Of a DNA stretch of 64,000 nucleotides, positions 1 to 11,661 are shown piece by piece. The notes beneath the pieces were generated by a model, which was given only the letters and a program-made list of their open reading frames with translations, was not told the origin of the DNA and made no database searches. Position 1 is the first letter of the stretch, and every line of letters begins with the position of its first letter. The position numbers were made by a program, and so were the translations under genes. The DNA comes from Bigelowiella natans CCMP2755 (lineage: Eukaryota; Cercozoa; Chlorarachniophyceae), in contig ADNK01002596.1 in NCBI GenBank assembly GCA_000320545.1, positions 100,001 to 164,000 of the forward strand. Reading direction: 5' to 3'.

Positions 1-183
1 GAAAGAGAGAAGTGCCAACAGCAGCAGCAGCAGCAATAGTAGCAGCAGTTCTGATCTTACTGATTCTTATATTCATTCACTTCACATTTTGCGATGCTTA
101 GACACATACGTTGTTGCTTATTATTCTTGTTAATATTCTGGATATATTGATGATGATGATTATATTCATTCATTTATTCGTAG

Positions 184-631
184 GCTGCAGAGGAGCAAAG
201 AGCATTTCGTCAGCTTATTAGAGCAATTAAAATGGATCCCAAACTTCAGGATGTGCTCTACACTATTACTACGTTCAGTTCCCACAATATGACACATGCG
301 GCTTCGTCGTTACCTCTCCCTTCTTCTATTATGGGCATGAAAAACCAGCATGTAGTCAAACAATTAAAACAGAAGGAGGAGGACAAGGTAGGCACGATCT
401 TCACTTCCAAATCCTTCCTCATAGTTATAATACAGCGTTATGGTAGCAGCTCCTCTTTGCTGCTGGCAGCTATACGACTGATGGTAAGAATAATAATCAG
501 GGTGTTGGGGATAAAATAAAAGAGCTTCTACAATCTAAATTGTACAATCGTATTGTAAGGTAAGAAATTGATGATAGTGAATGAAGAAGATATAGGCTGA
601 ATTATCACCAATCTATCAAATATCAATTGCC

Positions 632-670
<39 letters not shown>

Positions 671-1102
671 CAGATGGGCTCACGGTGAAGGGAGACACGA
701 AAGAAACTCTCAAAAAGCAAAGGTGATAATTAGAACAAGTATCACTTACAAAGCAAACTGATAGCATCTGAAGAATAAGAAGATGGTGGTGGTGATGGTG
801 GGGAAAGAAATAAGAATAGGAGATTGAGGAAGATGCTGCAGCAGCAAGTAGGCGAAGCAATATATAGCCGATCATAGAACAGCATTGCAATATCATAGAA
901 CAGCAATACAATATTCACGCAGGAACTGACCGAAAAAGCATCCAAAAAGTTACTACGCTTTCAGGATGGTGGTGGTTCATCACCTCATACTACAAAGCAA
1001 GGAGCATCTACTTCATCATCTCTTGCAAAACAAAAAGCATTTGTAAAAGCATTCAAGTTGTGCCGACGGGCTCTTACAGAAGATCCCGTTTATGAAGATG
1101 TA

Positions 1103-1137
<35 letters not shown>

Positions 1138-1550
1138 ATTTCAAGAAATTGACTTGCCTAACATGTAGTAGCGCTATACGATGTATATGATTTACATTTG
1201 TTACAATTCATCATATGATCAATCGTGCAATTCGTTGTTAATAAGGCTTGGGTACTCGGTGCTGAAATCTTGAAGAAAGAAGGAAATATTCAAAATGCAA
1301 TTTCTTGGCTCCGTATAGGGTACACGAACAGTAGTAGTACAATAAATACAGCCAGAGGAGGGCATGATTTTGTTTGTTATTACTATCACCAAATCGTTTT
1401 GTCACGTCATGCTGATGTGTTTATATTGCTGCATTTCCAGTCTTGGTATGAGCCCTGGGAGCGCAGCCCTAATCGTAAACTCGACATAATTTATATTAAA
1501 GATATACAAATGTCGTAGTTCCTGCATTGTTTTTCATTTCCTATCATTAT

Positions 1551-1582
<32 letters not shown>

Positions 1583-1646
1583 TCACCATCACCATGTGAG
1601 TGTACTCTTCCTCTTCTTGTCTCACCATCATAAAAATTGGATGGTA

Positions 1647-1684
<38 letters not shown>

Positions 1685-2510
1685 ATTACATTTGATATCT
1701 AGGTGGCTTTAGCACGTGGGTATGCTGAAAATGGTGAAGAAAATAGAGCAATCAAGTAGTACTAGTAGCAGTAGTAGTAGTAGTAGTAGACATGGGGAGA
1801 AGGAACTCAATCAGCAGTTGTTGATATAGTAGTAGTAGTAGTAGTAGTAGTAGTAGGATGGCAGTTCATACAATTGTTTAAATTGAATCATACATAGCTA
1901 GTCGTTCTATCATCCTTTGTTTATCATTTTACTATATCTATCTATAAATGTTGTTTATTCATCGTTTTTACGATAGATATTATTTTTCATTCTTCGTCTT
2001 TACCAGGTCAATGTTCAGATTCCTTCTTTTTTCTTTGACCCACGGTGACTTCAAGGCACCACATCCTATTTTCTTCCAACTGAGAGGTAGGTAGTAGTAC
2101 CACTTACTGTATTATTGGAGGAGAGGGGCGACTAATCACTGTGATTCAACTATGAAACCAGCAAGCTCTTACAACAGACATTATTCAGTAGTTTTGTCGC
2201 TCAGATACTTATTGATGGATGACCATTTTGGTGTCCTTCTCCTCCCTCCTCCTCCTCGTCCCTTGGCCGCATAATTGATTGTTTAGGATATGTATTTCAT
2301 GCCGCAGTAGAGCTACATCAAATGCTGTCGGTGCATGACCATTGTGCAGCAAACAAAGTATTGGGATTTGCTTCTATCTGCAAATTGAGGACGTCTCTCT
2401 ATACGTGTATGAAGATAAAGCCTACTGCTGCTGCTGCTGCTGCAGAGGAAAATTCAAGTTGTGTTGCAGGCATTCTCCCAGAAATCTTATCATTGATAGG
2501 AGGAAAATAA
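184..2510 (+). CDS. TPR-like repeat protein, 5' partial, 10 exons resolved
   Basis: Exons 184-387, 447-559, 674-722, 923-1099, 1246-1319, 1441-1474, 1703-1755, 1790-1816, 2007-2086 and 2287-2510 have GT-AG borders, agree in phase and give 345 codons ending in TAA. The first exon begins with an acceptor (tcgtag), so the start lies outside the window or in the polyQ-like 1-60 stretch. The middle exons read as helix-turn-helix TPR-type repeats: KAFKLCRRALTEDPVYED, then AWVLGAEILKKEGNIQNAI, then ALARGYAENGEENRAIK. TPR proteins are scaffolds for protein-protein contacts, and no catalytic domain is visible. The introns hold (TA)n, (ATG)n, (GT)n and (AGT)n tracts. The exon chain is well supported. 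The TPR assignment rests on pattern only, and an unrelated alpha-solenoid is possible. Confidence 0.6.
641..667. repeat. (TA)n microsatellite in TPR-gene intron
   Basis: This is an uninterrupted TA run of about 26 bases, just upstream of the acceptor of the exon at 674. Confidence 0.95.
1100..1138. repeat. (ATG)n microsatellite right after a splice donor
   Basis: About 11 ATG units follow the donor at 1100 (GAT|GTAATG). Unspliced reading would add a poly-Met run. Confidence 0.95.
1650..1681. repeat. (GT)n microsatellite
   Basis: This dinucleotide tract sits in the intron before the exon at 1703. Interrupted (AGT)n blocks follow at 1757-1789 and 1827-1856. Confidence 0.95.
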
Positions 2511-4222
2511 GATAGGGAGTAGCTTTTCATGCTGCTTGTACATTCATGAAATACTCGTACTACACAGTCTCGGAAGTAATAGAGTACTAATTACTTACTG
2601 TCGTGCATACAGAAGAGATTTTATTGTTACAATAATTGGAGAACCGATGATTGGTACGATGAAGATGGTTGATGTATTCATCAAATACATGAGCGACTGT
2701 ACAAGCGACTTCAAATTGGTGCCTATCAGTTTTCTCACCTCGTTCGCATGCTATAGTATGTGACAAACATGTGCGTGTATGACTAATGGTTTGTATTACG
2801 TACATATGTGATCATACGCACAGTACAGTAGAAAGGTATGAGATGGCTGCACGTGTAATGTGCATACACACACACACACACACACATGCACATGAACATG
2901 CACACCCACACACAGACTTGTGCCTAAATCGAAGCTAGTATTTGTAGTGCACATGTGCAGCCTGAACACACACGCACACACGTACATCGTTGTAGCCTCT
3001 GCTAGCTGCTCTGCTACATTAGAATGACTGTTGACAGAACATAGTCATTATTTCATTACATCCGTGTCAGCATGCACACATTAGGGTTACTATTTACGCA
3101 CGACATGTGCATGTCGCTTCGGCGGATTTGTGCGCAGTGAGCATGAGTGTTTAGCATCCATAAACAGCAGAGTAAGCCAATAGCTAGCTAGTAACATTGT
3201 ACGTACATAAGCGAGCACGCAAAGCCGCACATTCTCTCCCTCCCCCTCTTTCTAGCTCTCTCTCGCTAGCTCGCCCCCTTCCCTATATCACCCCTCTCTG
3301 TTAATGTGTGAGGTGATTTAGCTATGTGCCGATGACAACAGAAACGAACAAACATAATTTAAGCACTGTGGCCGCTGCTTTGCATAGCTACATTAGCTAG
3401 ATTAGGACGACCATTGAACCAACTTAATTCATTCATCACATCCGTCTAATATGTATATGAGACATGGCATTCGTAATGTTGCAGCGATAGAGTGACTAAC
3501 AAATGACAATGCATCGTCAGGTAACCAATGGAAGTATAGGCTGATTGATACTGCACACAAGTATCACTTGGCGTTTACTTGTTAGCATAGAATTACTACA
3601 CGTTGACAGATCGAAGCAAAACTTAAAATTTTTCTCATCGTAGAGATGCTGGACAATCTCTCAGAATAAGTAGTATAACAGGCTAAAACATGTAGGGGAA
3701 AAGAGAAGCTGGCCACCAAACAAACCTCTTCCATACGGTATGACCGTGATGATTGTGCAATCATCTTGTTACAATATGTGAACGGATGTTTTATCTGCTA
3801 GAAAGTTACTATTATCGATCACACAGGATCCTTTTAATGATGCGTCATCACGACAATGCATCGAAACGTTCCACCGATAATTGCAAAGCTAAAAAATGAG
3901 AATAAAATTGTGGCAATAAATATAGTTTGCTTGTCTAAAATTATATCATTGCTTAGCCGCTGAAGAATTTGAATACATAACGAATTCAACCTCCTCTACA
4001 TTCCCAACAGATATTATTATTCTTTTAAAGCTGAATCTCTATCATAATCCTGCAATAACGACCCCTCCAGTTTAAGAAATATGTAATTATTCACGTATTT
4101 TGCTGCTGCGGTACCTGACTATTCTAATCCTCGTGCATTGCCTGCGATTCAACTGTCTACATAAACTGTAATATAATCCTATTCTACGTGATCAGGCTAA
4201 CATGACCTCACGATTTATTATC
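2511..4222. other. Intergenic region, no gene recognised
   Basis: This stretch separates the TPR-like gene from the convergent HAD gene. It holds an (AC)n tract at 2866-2884, GCTAGCTAG-type words around 3180-3270 and a pyrimidine-rich block at 3234-3300. Short open frames here show no domain, no splice chain and no compositional signal of coding. Confidence 0.6.
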
Positions 4223-5542
4223 TCATACCAAAGAGCTCACAGGATCTCCGTTCAGAAAGCTCAATTCGACTTTAGGTGCTACTGGTGAGCTATTGACGAT
4301 GATTTTGCCTTTGAGATTCGATAGAACATCATCGTCAACCATCATCTTTGCATGGCTGTCTTCAATACCACTTGCTCTGTTGGCAGTAAATCCACGAATA
4401 AGTGGCAATGCGTCTTCCATATTCCATATCACGACGTCCGCACCCCTCTTTCTTTCTGATTTTTCTCCTTTAAGCAGCATCTCAGCATGAGAGTGTTTAT
4501 CTTGCTCTTGAATGTGAGTGGCCCCAACATAGCCAATGATCATACCCATTCCTGCATTTGCTGCAGAACCCACGCCTGACGCACTATCTTCTAAAGCAAC
4601 ACAGTCTTCGGGTTGTACCCCAAGAAAGTTTGCTGCCTTTAAATAGACTGAAGGATCTGGCTTGAAACGGGGGGGTGAGAAATCAGACTCACCACTGTGG
4701 ATATACTCTTCTGGGAAGAATTCGGTTAATCCTGCTGCTACTACTGAGATAGGCACTCTTGGTTTTGGACTAGTGGTAGCAATAGCAAAAGGGGTCTTGT
4801 CTTGTGATAAAGAGGTTAGGAGCTGAGGAATGCCGTCACATGGTTGAGCTAAAGTCCTTAACGCATCTTCAAACTCTCCACGTGCTTGATCCCACAACAC
4901 CGCTTGTTCCGAACCTTCATCACGAATCTGTTGGATTGACTTTAGGCCCATCTTCGCCCTTGCGTTATTCACGACTTTCATGATCTCCAAATCTTCTGCT
5001 TTATCAGCTCTTATTTCTTCCACTGACATCAACCCAGCCTGCTCTCTTTGCTCATCAAGATGCTCTTGCATTTCACCAAATGGCTTCCCGCAGTTTTCAC
5101 GAATCCAGTCAAGCTTGTACCTACCATTGAGCTCTTCTGGTGGAGTATCGATGAAATATGGCGCTAGTTCCCAATATGCAACCTCCATAGCTGGGGTCTC
5201 TGTATCCCCAACAGTACCATCGAAGTCAAACAGAACTCCTACCTTTGGCACTTGAACACCATCATCATCATCATCGCTCTTAGCATAGCTCCTAAGATAT
5301 TTCTTTGATCTGCTGGGCAAAAAATCTTGGAATTGAAGAGGGGAGGATTGCGTTGCTAAGAATCCTCTTAACTGCGACGATGGTGAGTCGATTCTACTAC
5401 AAAGCTGGTGTCGCTGGTGGTGATGATGATGATGCCTTGATGCACGCTCAAACGAAAATAGCACAGCCGGTTGGCGTTGACGTATATTTGGCGACGATAA
5501 CGAAGCACTTGGCACTACTTTACAAACAGCAACAAGGAGCAA
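4223..5542 (-). CDS. HAD-superfamily hydrolase, CbbY/beta-phosphoglucomutase-like, probably plastid-targeted, single exon
   Basis: This is a 439-residue uninterrupted frame. Residues 1-95 form a Ser/Arg/His-rich, low-acid leader containing a His6 run, which resembles an organelle transit peptide. The HAD core follows in order. Motif I is VLFDFDGT, with D106 as nucleophile and D108 as acid/base. The cap domain is at about 115-230. Motif II is AIATTSP (T256-S258), motif III is RFKPDP (K294), and motif IV is ALEDSASG (E318/D319, Mg2+ binding). Relatives are Mg-dependent phosphatases or phosphomutases of sugar phosphates, and plant and red-lineage CbbY homologues remove inhibitory pentose bisphosphates in plastids. 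The substrate is not readable here. The catalytic set is complete. Unlike every other recognised gene here it has no intron. The start is the first Met of the frame, and an upstream start is not seen. Confidence 0.88.
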   Translation of the reverse strand: MLLVAVCKVVPSASLSSPNIRQRQPAVLFSFERASRHHHHHHQRHQLCSRIDSPSSQLRGFLATQSSPLQFQDFLPSRSKKYLRSYAKSDDDDDGVQVPKVGVLFDFDGTVGDTETPAMEVAYWELAPYFIDTPPEELNGRYKLDWIRENCGKPFGEMQEHLDEQREQAGLMSVEEIRADKAEDLEIMKVVNNARAKMGLKSIQQIRDEGSEQAVLWDQARGEFEDALRTLAQPCDGIPQLLTSLSQDKTPFAIATTSPKPRVPISVVAAGLTEFFPEEYIHSGESDFSPPRFKPDPSVYLKAANFLGVQPEDCVALEDSASGVGSAANAGMGMIIGYVGATHIQEQDKHSHAEMLLKGEKSERKRGADVVIWNMEDALPLIRGFTANRASGIEDSHAKMMVDDDVLSNLKGKIIVNSSPVAPKVELSFLNGDPVSSLV

Positions 5543-6197
5543 TTATTGACGACAGATCAACAGTTAACTATTCGTTTATTATTATGAATATTGTTGTTGT
5601 TATTTTTTTGGTTACGATTTCAACAAAAACAAGAACAGTAACAACAACAATTTATTCGTCATCGCTCATTGATGCACTCCCACTACTTACTTACTTACTT
5701 ACTTATTACCCGACTGAAAGCGACAAAGCAGCATTAGGGTTAAGACCGCAGTGAACAACGCTGTGAGTAGGGAGAAGGAGATACAGCTGATAACTACGGA
5801 TTTGTTGTTACTATTCCTTCGTTGATAGTAGTAGCGTGGGACGATCATCCGCACGGTGGTCTTTTGCTTGTTGCAATCGGTGAGGCCTTCGACGACGAGG
5901 AGGAGGAGGAGGAGGAGGAGGAGGAGGCGACGTCTTCAGGAGAATGAGATATCTGCAGCATAAAAACCAGGAGAAGAGCATGTACATTCCAACTCATCAT
6001 CGTCATCATGTCGCACTTCCTTTTTTGGCCTATATTTCCACACGAATATTGTCAGATTGTGTTGTCGCAGCCACATAATAACAATAACCACCACATGCCC
6101 CCACCACCGATAACGACGTGATCTGCTTCTTGTCCAACCTTCCTCCTCAATACCAATCTCTCTCCTCAATACGTAGTCAGTTAGCACGTCAACTGGA
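5543..6197. promoter_or_regulatory. Divergent intergenic region between the HAD gene (-) and the 6198 gene (+)
   Basis: These 655 bases lie between two start codons facing outward, so they should hold both promoters. They contain (TTAC)n at 5686-5704 and (GAG)n at 5896-5927. No TATA box can be assigned with confidence. A minus-strand open frame at 5936-6187 overlaps the region but has no family signature. Confidence 0.45.
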
Positions 6198-7301
6198 ATG
6201 AGGAGCGTAGGTTACCAAGCAGCAGATAGCAGTGGTGACCTGAAACGAAGTAAAGCAAACGAACTTGAACATCAGCAATACTGGTATGTTTGGGTTTCGA
6301 ATCACTATTGGTAGTGAAAGAATTTCATTTAACATCATGAACAACCATCAATCCAATCCATCAGGGAATTTGCAGAGCCCGGTCTTCGCACAGATCTGGA
6401 GCGGAGCAAGGATTTAAGCTTGCATGTAGTATTTGGTAGAGTAGTTCTCTTCTCTTTCAATCAAACGCAATAATGCTGAAAACAATGCATAATGGGATCG
6501 ATCGATGTCACACATCATTATGACGATAGGTGACGGATGAAGTATTCAATGCTGCTTCTCATATGATAGGTCGGATACCTTCTTTATGAATAATGTATAG
6601 CGCATTAGAATCAGTTTATTAAAGATTGATATTTTATCTCTGAGATTGAGGCAAAAAAAAGCTATGTATCAACATTGGAAACCAACTCCTCGATGATACT
6701 GCTGCTGCTGCTCATGATGATGATGACAATGATGATGAAATACATCTTCTTTGGTGACCTACGCAATGCTCATCCACACCATAATATGTGTTATTGCCAG
6801 CAAGCTTCTTGTCAATCGTCGGAGCAATGGTGCTCATAGCTGGATCTTCTCATCAGTCAAATGTAGTAATTTATGTTACCACCGCATGATACAACATCCA
6901 TCAAGTGTTAGCACTCGTGATATTATTAAAGGTGGAATGTTCTGGAATTGATTGTACAACATATTATGTTTTTTTAATTTTATCCATCCGGTTTGATTAT
7001 TTTCACACCATGTGCTGCTACACACAGGCTTGGAAAATCATAAGTTTCAGCATTTATGGTATTACTACTACTGCCATAAATTCGAGTGAAGTACAATCAA
7101 ATGATCATACTTGAATATTAACGACAGCTCGTTTCCAAATTATGACAGAATTTAAGCGCGATTATAATTTTCTTCTTCTTCTTCTTCTTCTTCTTCTTCT
7201 TCTTCTTCTTGCATATTCTCCCTCCTCTTTAACTTAGGAGCATCAATGACAAACCTATTTGTGTCAAGTACGCTTCATCATGGATTACACTGCTCTCCTA
7301 A
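6198..7301 (+). CDS. Unrecognised small protein, 6 exons
   Basis: Exons 6198-6283, 6365-6425, 6662-6753, 6801-6931, 7028-7058 and 7238-7301 join in phase to 465 nt (154 residues), starting MRSVGYQAADSSG and ending ITLLS. Phases 2, 0, 2, 1 and 2 all match across borders, which is strong evidence of a real gene. Exon 3 encodes a short Ala run followed by an Asp-rich run that comes from trinucleotide repeats inside coding sequence. Exon 4 is basic (KLLVNRRSNGAHSW). I recognise no domain. The gene stops 25 bases before the end of the convergent minus-strand gene at 7327. Confidence 0.65.
7171..7211. repeat. (CTT)n microsatellite, intronic
   Basis: About 13 CTT units lie in the last intron of the 6198-7301 gene and form most of the polypyrimidine tract before the acceptor at 7237. 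Confidence 0.9.
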
Positions 7302-7326
7302 AACAAATGTAGTAGTCATAGATGTT

Positions 7327-8073
7327 TTATAAGTAGTTATAAGAATATGGTCGTTTGTTCTTCGTAGCCTCCCTCTCAATCAACCTAATCGATTGTATTG
7401 CTGTCGGTCTCATATCATCATAATAATATTCTTCATTTGAATTGCTCAATCTAACCTCAATATGCACTATTTCTGTGATATAAAGTACTGCTTCTTTTAT
7501 TTCACATTTTTGAGTAGCATTTTTAGGAACACTAGTCTCATAATCACAACTAACAATCCATAATAAGATATACATTTCATAATGACAGCATACGTTCCGA
7601 ATGCTCGATTATGTTGCGATATATCCATTCATAGCCGGTAATCTGCGCTTCTTCACTCTCTCCCTCTATTTCATAATGGGCGGTGTATGATGTAAGATGA
7701 GTAAAGTGATTAATGAATTAATTGATAATTAGGAACTTTCACACCTCTCTGTTTGGTATGTTTACACTCAAGTTGGATTGGATGGGGCTTTTTAGGTCGT
7801 TGTCGTAGTAGTAGTAGTAGTAGTAGTAATAGTAGTAGCTTGTACTGTATTTATTACTTCTTAGAAAAAGATGCAAGCAAAGCATCGGAGAAGGAGGAGA
7901 ATCTCATGAGGATGATTGTGACGATGAGGGGGAGGAGGAGGAGGAGGAGGAAGAAGGCGTGTTTTGATTTCTTAGTTGGTCGCTGCTTGATGACAAATTT
8001 AGCATTCTTCTTTTCTCTTCTCTTCTTTACGTATACTGAAACAAATGCAAAATATGCACATTTATTCAAACAC

Positions 8074-8109
<36 letters not shown>

Positions 8110-8817
8110 ATATGTACATATATGCTGCTGCATATTGTAGCACAACAAATAGTAGTAGTATTCCATGATTTATTGTTATTATTATTATTATTATTATGAT
8201 TATTAACCCTGCAACAACAACAACAACAACAACTCTTGTAGGCATCGTATGGGGCGAAGCAATATTCGGAATATGTTTAAACACAATTTGCTATTGGAAA
8301 ATGCCTAAGTAAGTAACTAAGTTAGCAAGCCATTCATATAAATCAATACATTACAGATTAGTTTGTCATAAAATCCAAACAACACATCGTTATGAATCGC
8401 CTACATCATACAACTACTTCCCCTGTCGGACTGAAGTATGTTCTTATCGTTGTATCATGTAGCTTCTTCCTTTTTCATTCTTTCTACAAAAACACTCATT
8501 TTGCATAATGCATTTAGCGGTAGTAGTGTAGTAAAAACATACTCAGAATGTGTGCGATGTTACGTGCAAGAGAGAAAGTTTTGCTATGTTTTGTTACTGC
8601 TAAGTATCACCTGGCGTGAATCACTCAAGTTGATTTTCCACATATACTCATCATCATCATGATCATCATCATCAAACATATACTGATGAATAGATGGATA
8701 ACACTGACGATGTACATGTCAATGGGATGGACTGGCGCTTTTCTTGCATTTCCGTTGTACCCTCACATAGGTTTGGGGTAATGATGATTAATGTATGCTG
8801 TTGCCGCTGTTAACACA

Positions 8818-8855
<38 letters not shown>

Positions 8856-9286
8856 GAAGTTTCTTGTTTGTTGGTCTTTTGAGAGGTTATTTGTTGTATC
8901 TTATCACATTCGTAATCATGATCTTAATAATGCTGCTGCTGCTGCTGCTGCTGCCGAAATTGAATATATGATCAGTGGCATTCTTTTGCTTGGCTTTGGG
9001 GGATTGATGTAACAATACACCAAACATAGCTCCCCCCCCCCTCCTCCTCCTCCATCTCCATTTAAGTAATGATGCATGTCTGACACCCTCTTCCTCTTCA
9101 TAAATATATCTTATATTGCTCATACCATCGTCCTCCTCCTCCTCCACCTCCTCCTCAGCTACACAGTTGGTGGGGCTGTATTTATTATGGAAAAGCCGAA
9201 CCCAATCCCAGGTTTGAACAAGTGCCAAATAACTATTTCTTTCTGTGAATGAAATGTAGTGCTGGGATTGATACGACGACCACCAG
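7327..9286 (-). CDS. Unrecognised protein, 5' incomplete, at least 4 exons
   Basis: Read on the minus strand: exon 8908-9286 (126 residues; an aromatic stretch with LVQTWDWVRLFHNKY, then Glu/Asp-rich, then a Ser run) has acceptor ccctag and donor AAT|GTGATA. Exon 8611-8646 (YMWKINLSDSRQ) joins it in phase 0. Exon about 7587-7665 reads EGESEEAQITGYEWIYRN. The terminal exon 7327-7549 starts CDYETSVPKNATQK and ends RPYSYNYL-stop. The join between the second and third pieces is not phase-proven, and a missing small exon is likely. The join to the last exon would need an unusually short 37-nt intron. No family is recognised. The upstream exon(s) should lie above 9.29 kb, in a microsatellite-dense zone. 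Confidence 0.45.
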
Positions 9287-9312
9287 CTAGGGAGGACACA
9301 TATACTATTTTT

Positions 9313-9313
<1 letters not shown>

Positions 9314-9350
<37 letters not shown>

Positions 9351-9396
9351 ATAATATATATTTTAATCAACCGGTCGCACCGCCTCTATACATATA

Positions 9397-9438
<42 letters not shown>

Positions 9439-9474
9439 GTTTGTATATTACTAATATCTGGTGGGAGGAGGTCT

Positions 9475-9517
<43 letters not shown>

Positions 9518-9615
9518 ACAAAGAGAGAGGGAGGGGGGGGGGGGGGGGAAAAAAGAAAAAAAGAGAGAGAGGGAGAGAGAGAGACGCGCACATAGCGTGT
9601 GCAATACAACAATAT

Positions 9616-9651
<36 letters not shown>

Positions 9652-9662
9652 GTGTGTGTGCG
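9314..9662. repeat. Compound microsatellite block (TA, CA, poly-G, GA, GT)
   Basis: In about 350 bases there are TA runs at 9316-9345 and 9401-9436, CA at 9478-9512, a G16-like run at 9533-9548, GA to 9590 and GT at 9618-9650. Frames through it are low-complexity only. Confidence 0.95.
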
Positions 9663-11661
9663 AATACATTATACTTGTTGTGTTAAAATTAGGAAACTTC
9701 GGATTTCATGAGATATGGCATATTTTTGTCGTTGCAGGTATACACACATTCATTCATTCTATGGGACGATGAGACCAAATGAAAGATGATCAATTTCCAT
9801 ATTTTGTCAGGTGCAGCCATACACTGGGCGATGATGTTCTATTACGTTCTCCCCAATAATTGATTAGATGTATTAAATCTAGAAATGCCAGTTGAACGTG
9901 TGTGACTTTGGTTCACGTGTCTTGTGCAACGTCTGTTTTTTGCACACGTGAACCGAGCTGCGTGTGTGTCGTGTGCGCGTGCACGCCTGTGGCCCCCACG
10001 GGCCATCGGCAAGACTCAACAAAACCAAGTGCAATCACTTGGCGTGTGCTTTTTCAAATGAACCTTGAACGTTGCGTTCATCACCACTGTGTGCATGCAT
10101 GTGTGCATGTGCATGATGACTGCTGGATGCATGGACTGTGCAATCACTGATGAAAAGGCATGACTGGCTCACTTCGCACGATGGACACGTGGCGGCACGT
10201 GCAGTGTGCACGCGTTGCACTCAGCCGTTTCTGCACTTGTTGGCCGTTTCGTGCGAAAGCGCATTCGATTCTCAGATTGCTCGCATGGAACATTCCTGCG
10301 TGCGTCCATCCTGTGTGTCACTTGTGTGTCACAAGCACACACACTTCAGAGAACGTCAACTGTCGGAATCTGTCGGAGGCCATTTTCAATTTTGGTGACC
10401 TCAAAAACAGCTCTCCCCAAAAAAAAACTGGACAGCAGTCTAGCAGTGTTCTGGATCACCAACAGGAACACGATGAATGTCAAATTTCACATCAATTGCA
10501 AGGGGGGGGGGGGGGCAAAGTTGGATTCTGGCAATTGAGGAACACCTGTGGAAAAAATGTGCACAGTTTTTGAACCGCAACTTCCGAAATTTTTGTTCAA
10601 TTTTTTTTTTCCCAATTTTCCCTCAATCCCCTCGATGAGAGGAGTCAATTGGCACCCTTTTCGGCCTCCAAGTGTCAGCAGTTGACCCCCGTTTTCCAAG
10701 TGCGGTGGGGTCGGCAGGATTGTCTCAATTGTTGTCACTGTCTACAACTTCGAACGTGCAACGGAATCTAGAAAGCGACACGTCCATCTAGTAGTGGCAT
10801 GATTGTGTCCATGCTAGCATCTAGGCATGCTACTAGCATGTCGCGACCGCCTTGCTGTAGCTTGTCCACGTTGTAAATTCGTAAGCGAATGAATCTAGAA
10901 ATGTCTGCGTGGTTAAACTAGCTAGCTAGCTAGCTAGCTAGCACACACTGTGCAGCATTTTTGCTGCTAGCTAGCTAGTTCCTACCAACGACTCCAAGCT
11001 AAGAGGTGTTATGTATTTTGTCTAAAGACATGTGGTGTAGGCCATTTCTAGATCTATGCGTCTAGGCATACATGCTGTGCAGATGCGTAGAAACAAAGGT
11101 GTGATGTTCTTCCGACTCGTCTAGTTGCATCAGTTGCGACATTCTTCCGACTCGTCTAGTTGTGTTAGTTGCGAAGCTACAAAGCGTCGATCAAAGACTT
11201 TCATCTCAATTAGTTTCATTTATTGAGTGATGGATGCACATGCAAGCAAAATGAGGAAACATGAAAATAGTTCACAATAGCGAAAGACTGAAATACTTTG
11301 CCTCTGCATGCGTCACAATCTATGTGAGCTATTGAGCATACCTCAAAGTCTCCCCATGCATAGGTGTAGACTTGTGCGCGATCTTATGATTCAGTTCTTT
11401 CTTTATTCACACAATCTTAATGCCTGAAGCTTCTTCAATCTAAATTTGCGAACATGTTACACCATTGTAAATTAGTGTCCGAGAACAACATCTTTGTAGC
11501 TTTGTAGTGACCAAAAATTAATGTAATATTACTTTACCTCTTTAATATGAGCTCTTGTGGTGGCATCAAATTCTCTTGCCTTTAACAAACATCAATTCAA
11601 ATATCAGCTTATCTTAAAGTAATATTTCACTTCTAATGACATCCAGACATCAATCCTTGAT
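9663..11661. other. Noncoding segment of distinct composition (TGCA/CpG/TCTAG-rich)
   Basis: From about 9.85 to 11.4 kb the trinucleotide repeats vanish and the DNA is rich in TGCA, GTGTGC, TCTAG and GCTAGC words. It includes a (TAGC)n tract at 10917-10942, a G14 run at 10502-10515 and a 35-bp direct duplication at 11107-11176. Long frames at 9902-10573 in several phases carry no domain and no splice chain, so I do not call genes. It shares the 10-mer AGTCTAGCAG (10437) with segments at 16.8, 21.97 and 22.85 kb. Confidence 0.55.

Noticed and set aside
8242-8308. Alternative last exon (HRMGRSNIRNMFKHNLLLENA) for the 6198 gene
   Set aside because: It is phase-compatible, but it would make the gene span the minus-strand gene's exons. 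Simple read-through of the 7238 exon reaches a stop at 7301.
9902-10573. Several overlapping frames of 82-137 codons
   Set aside because: They lie in a TGCA-rich noncoding segment, with no domains, no consistent splicing, and frames open on both strands.
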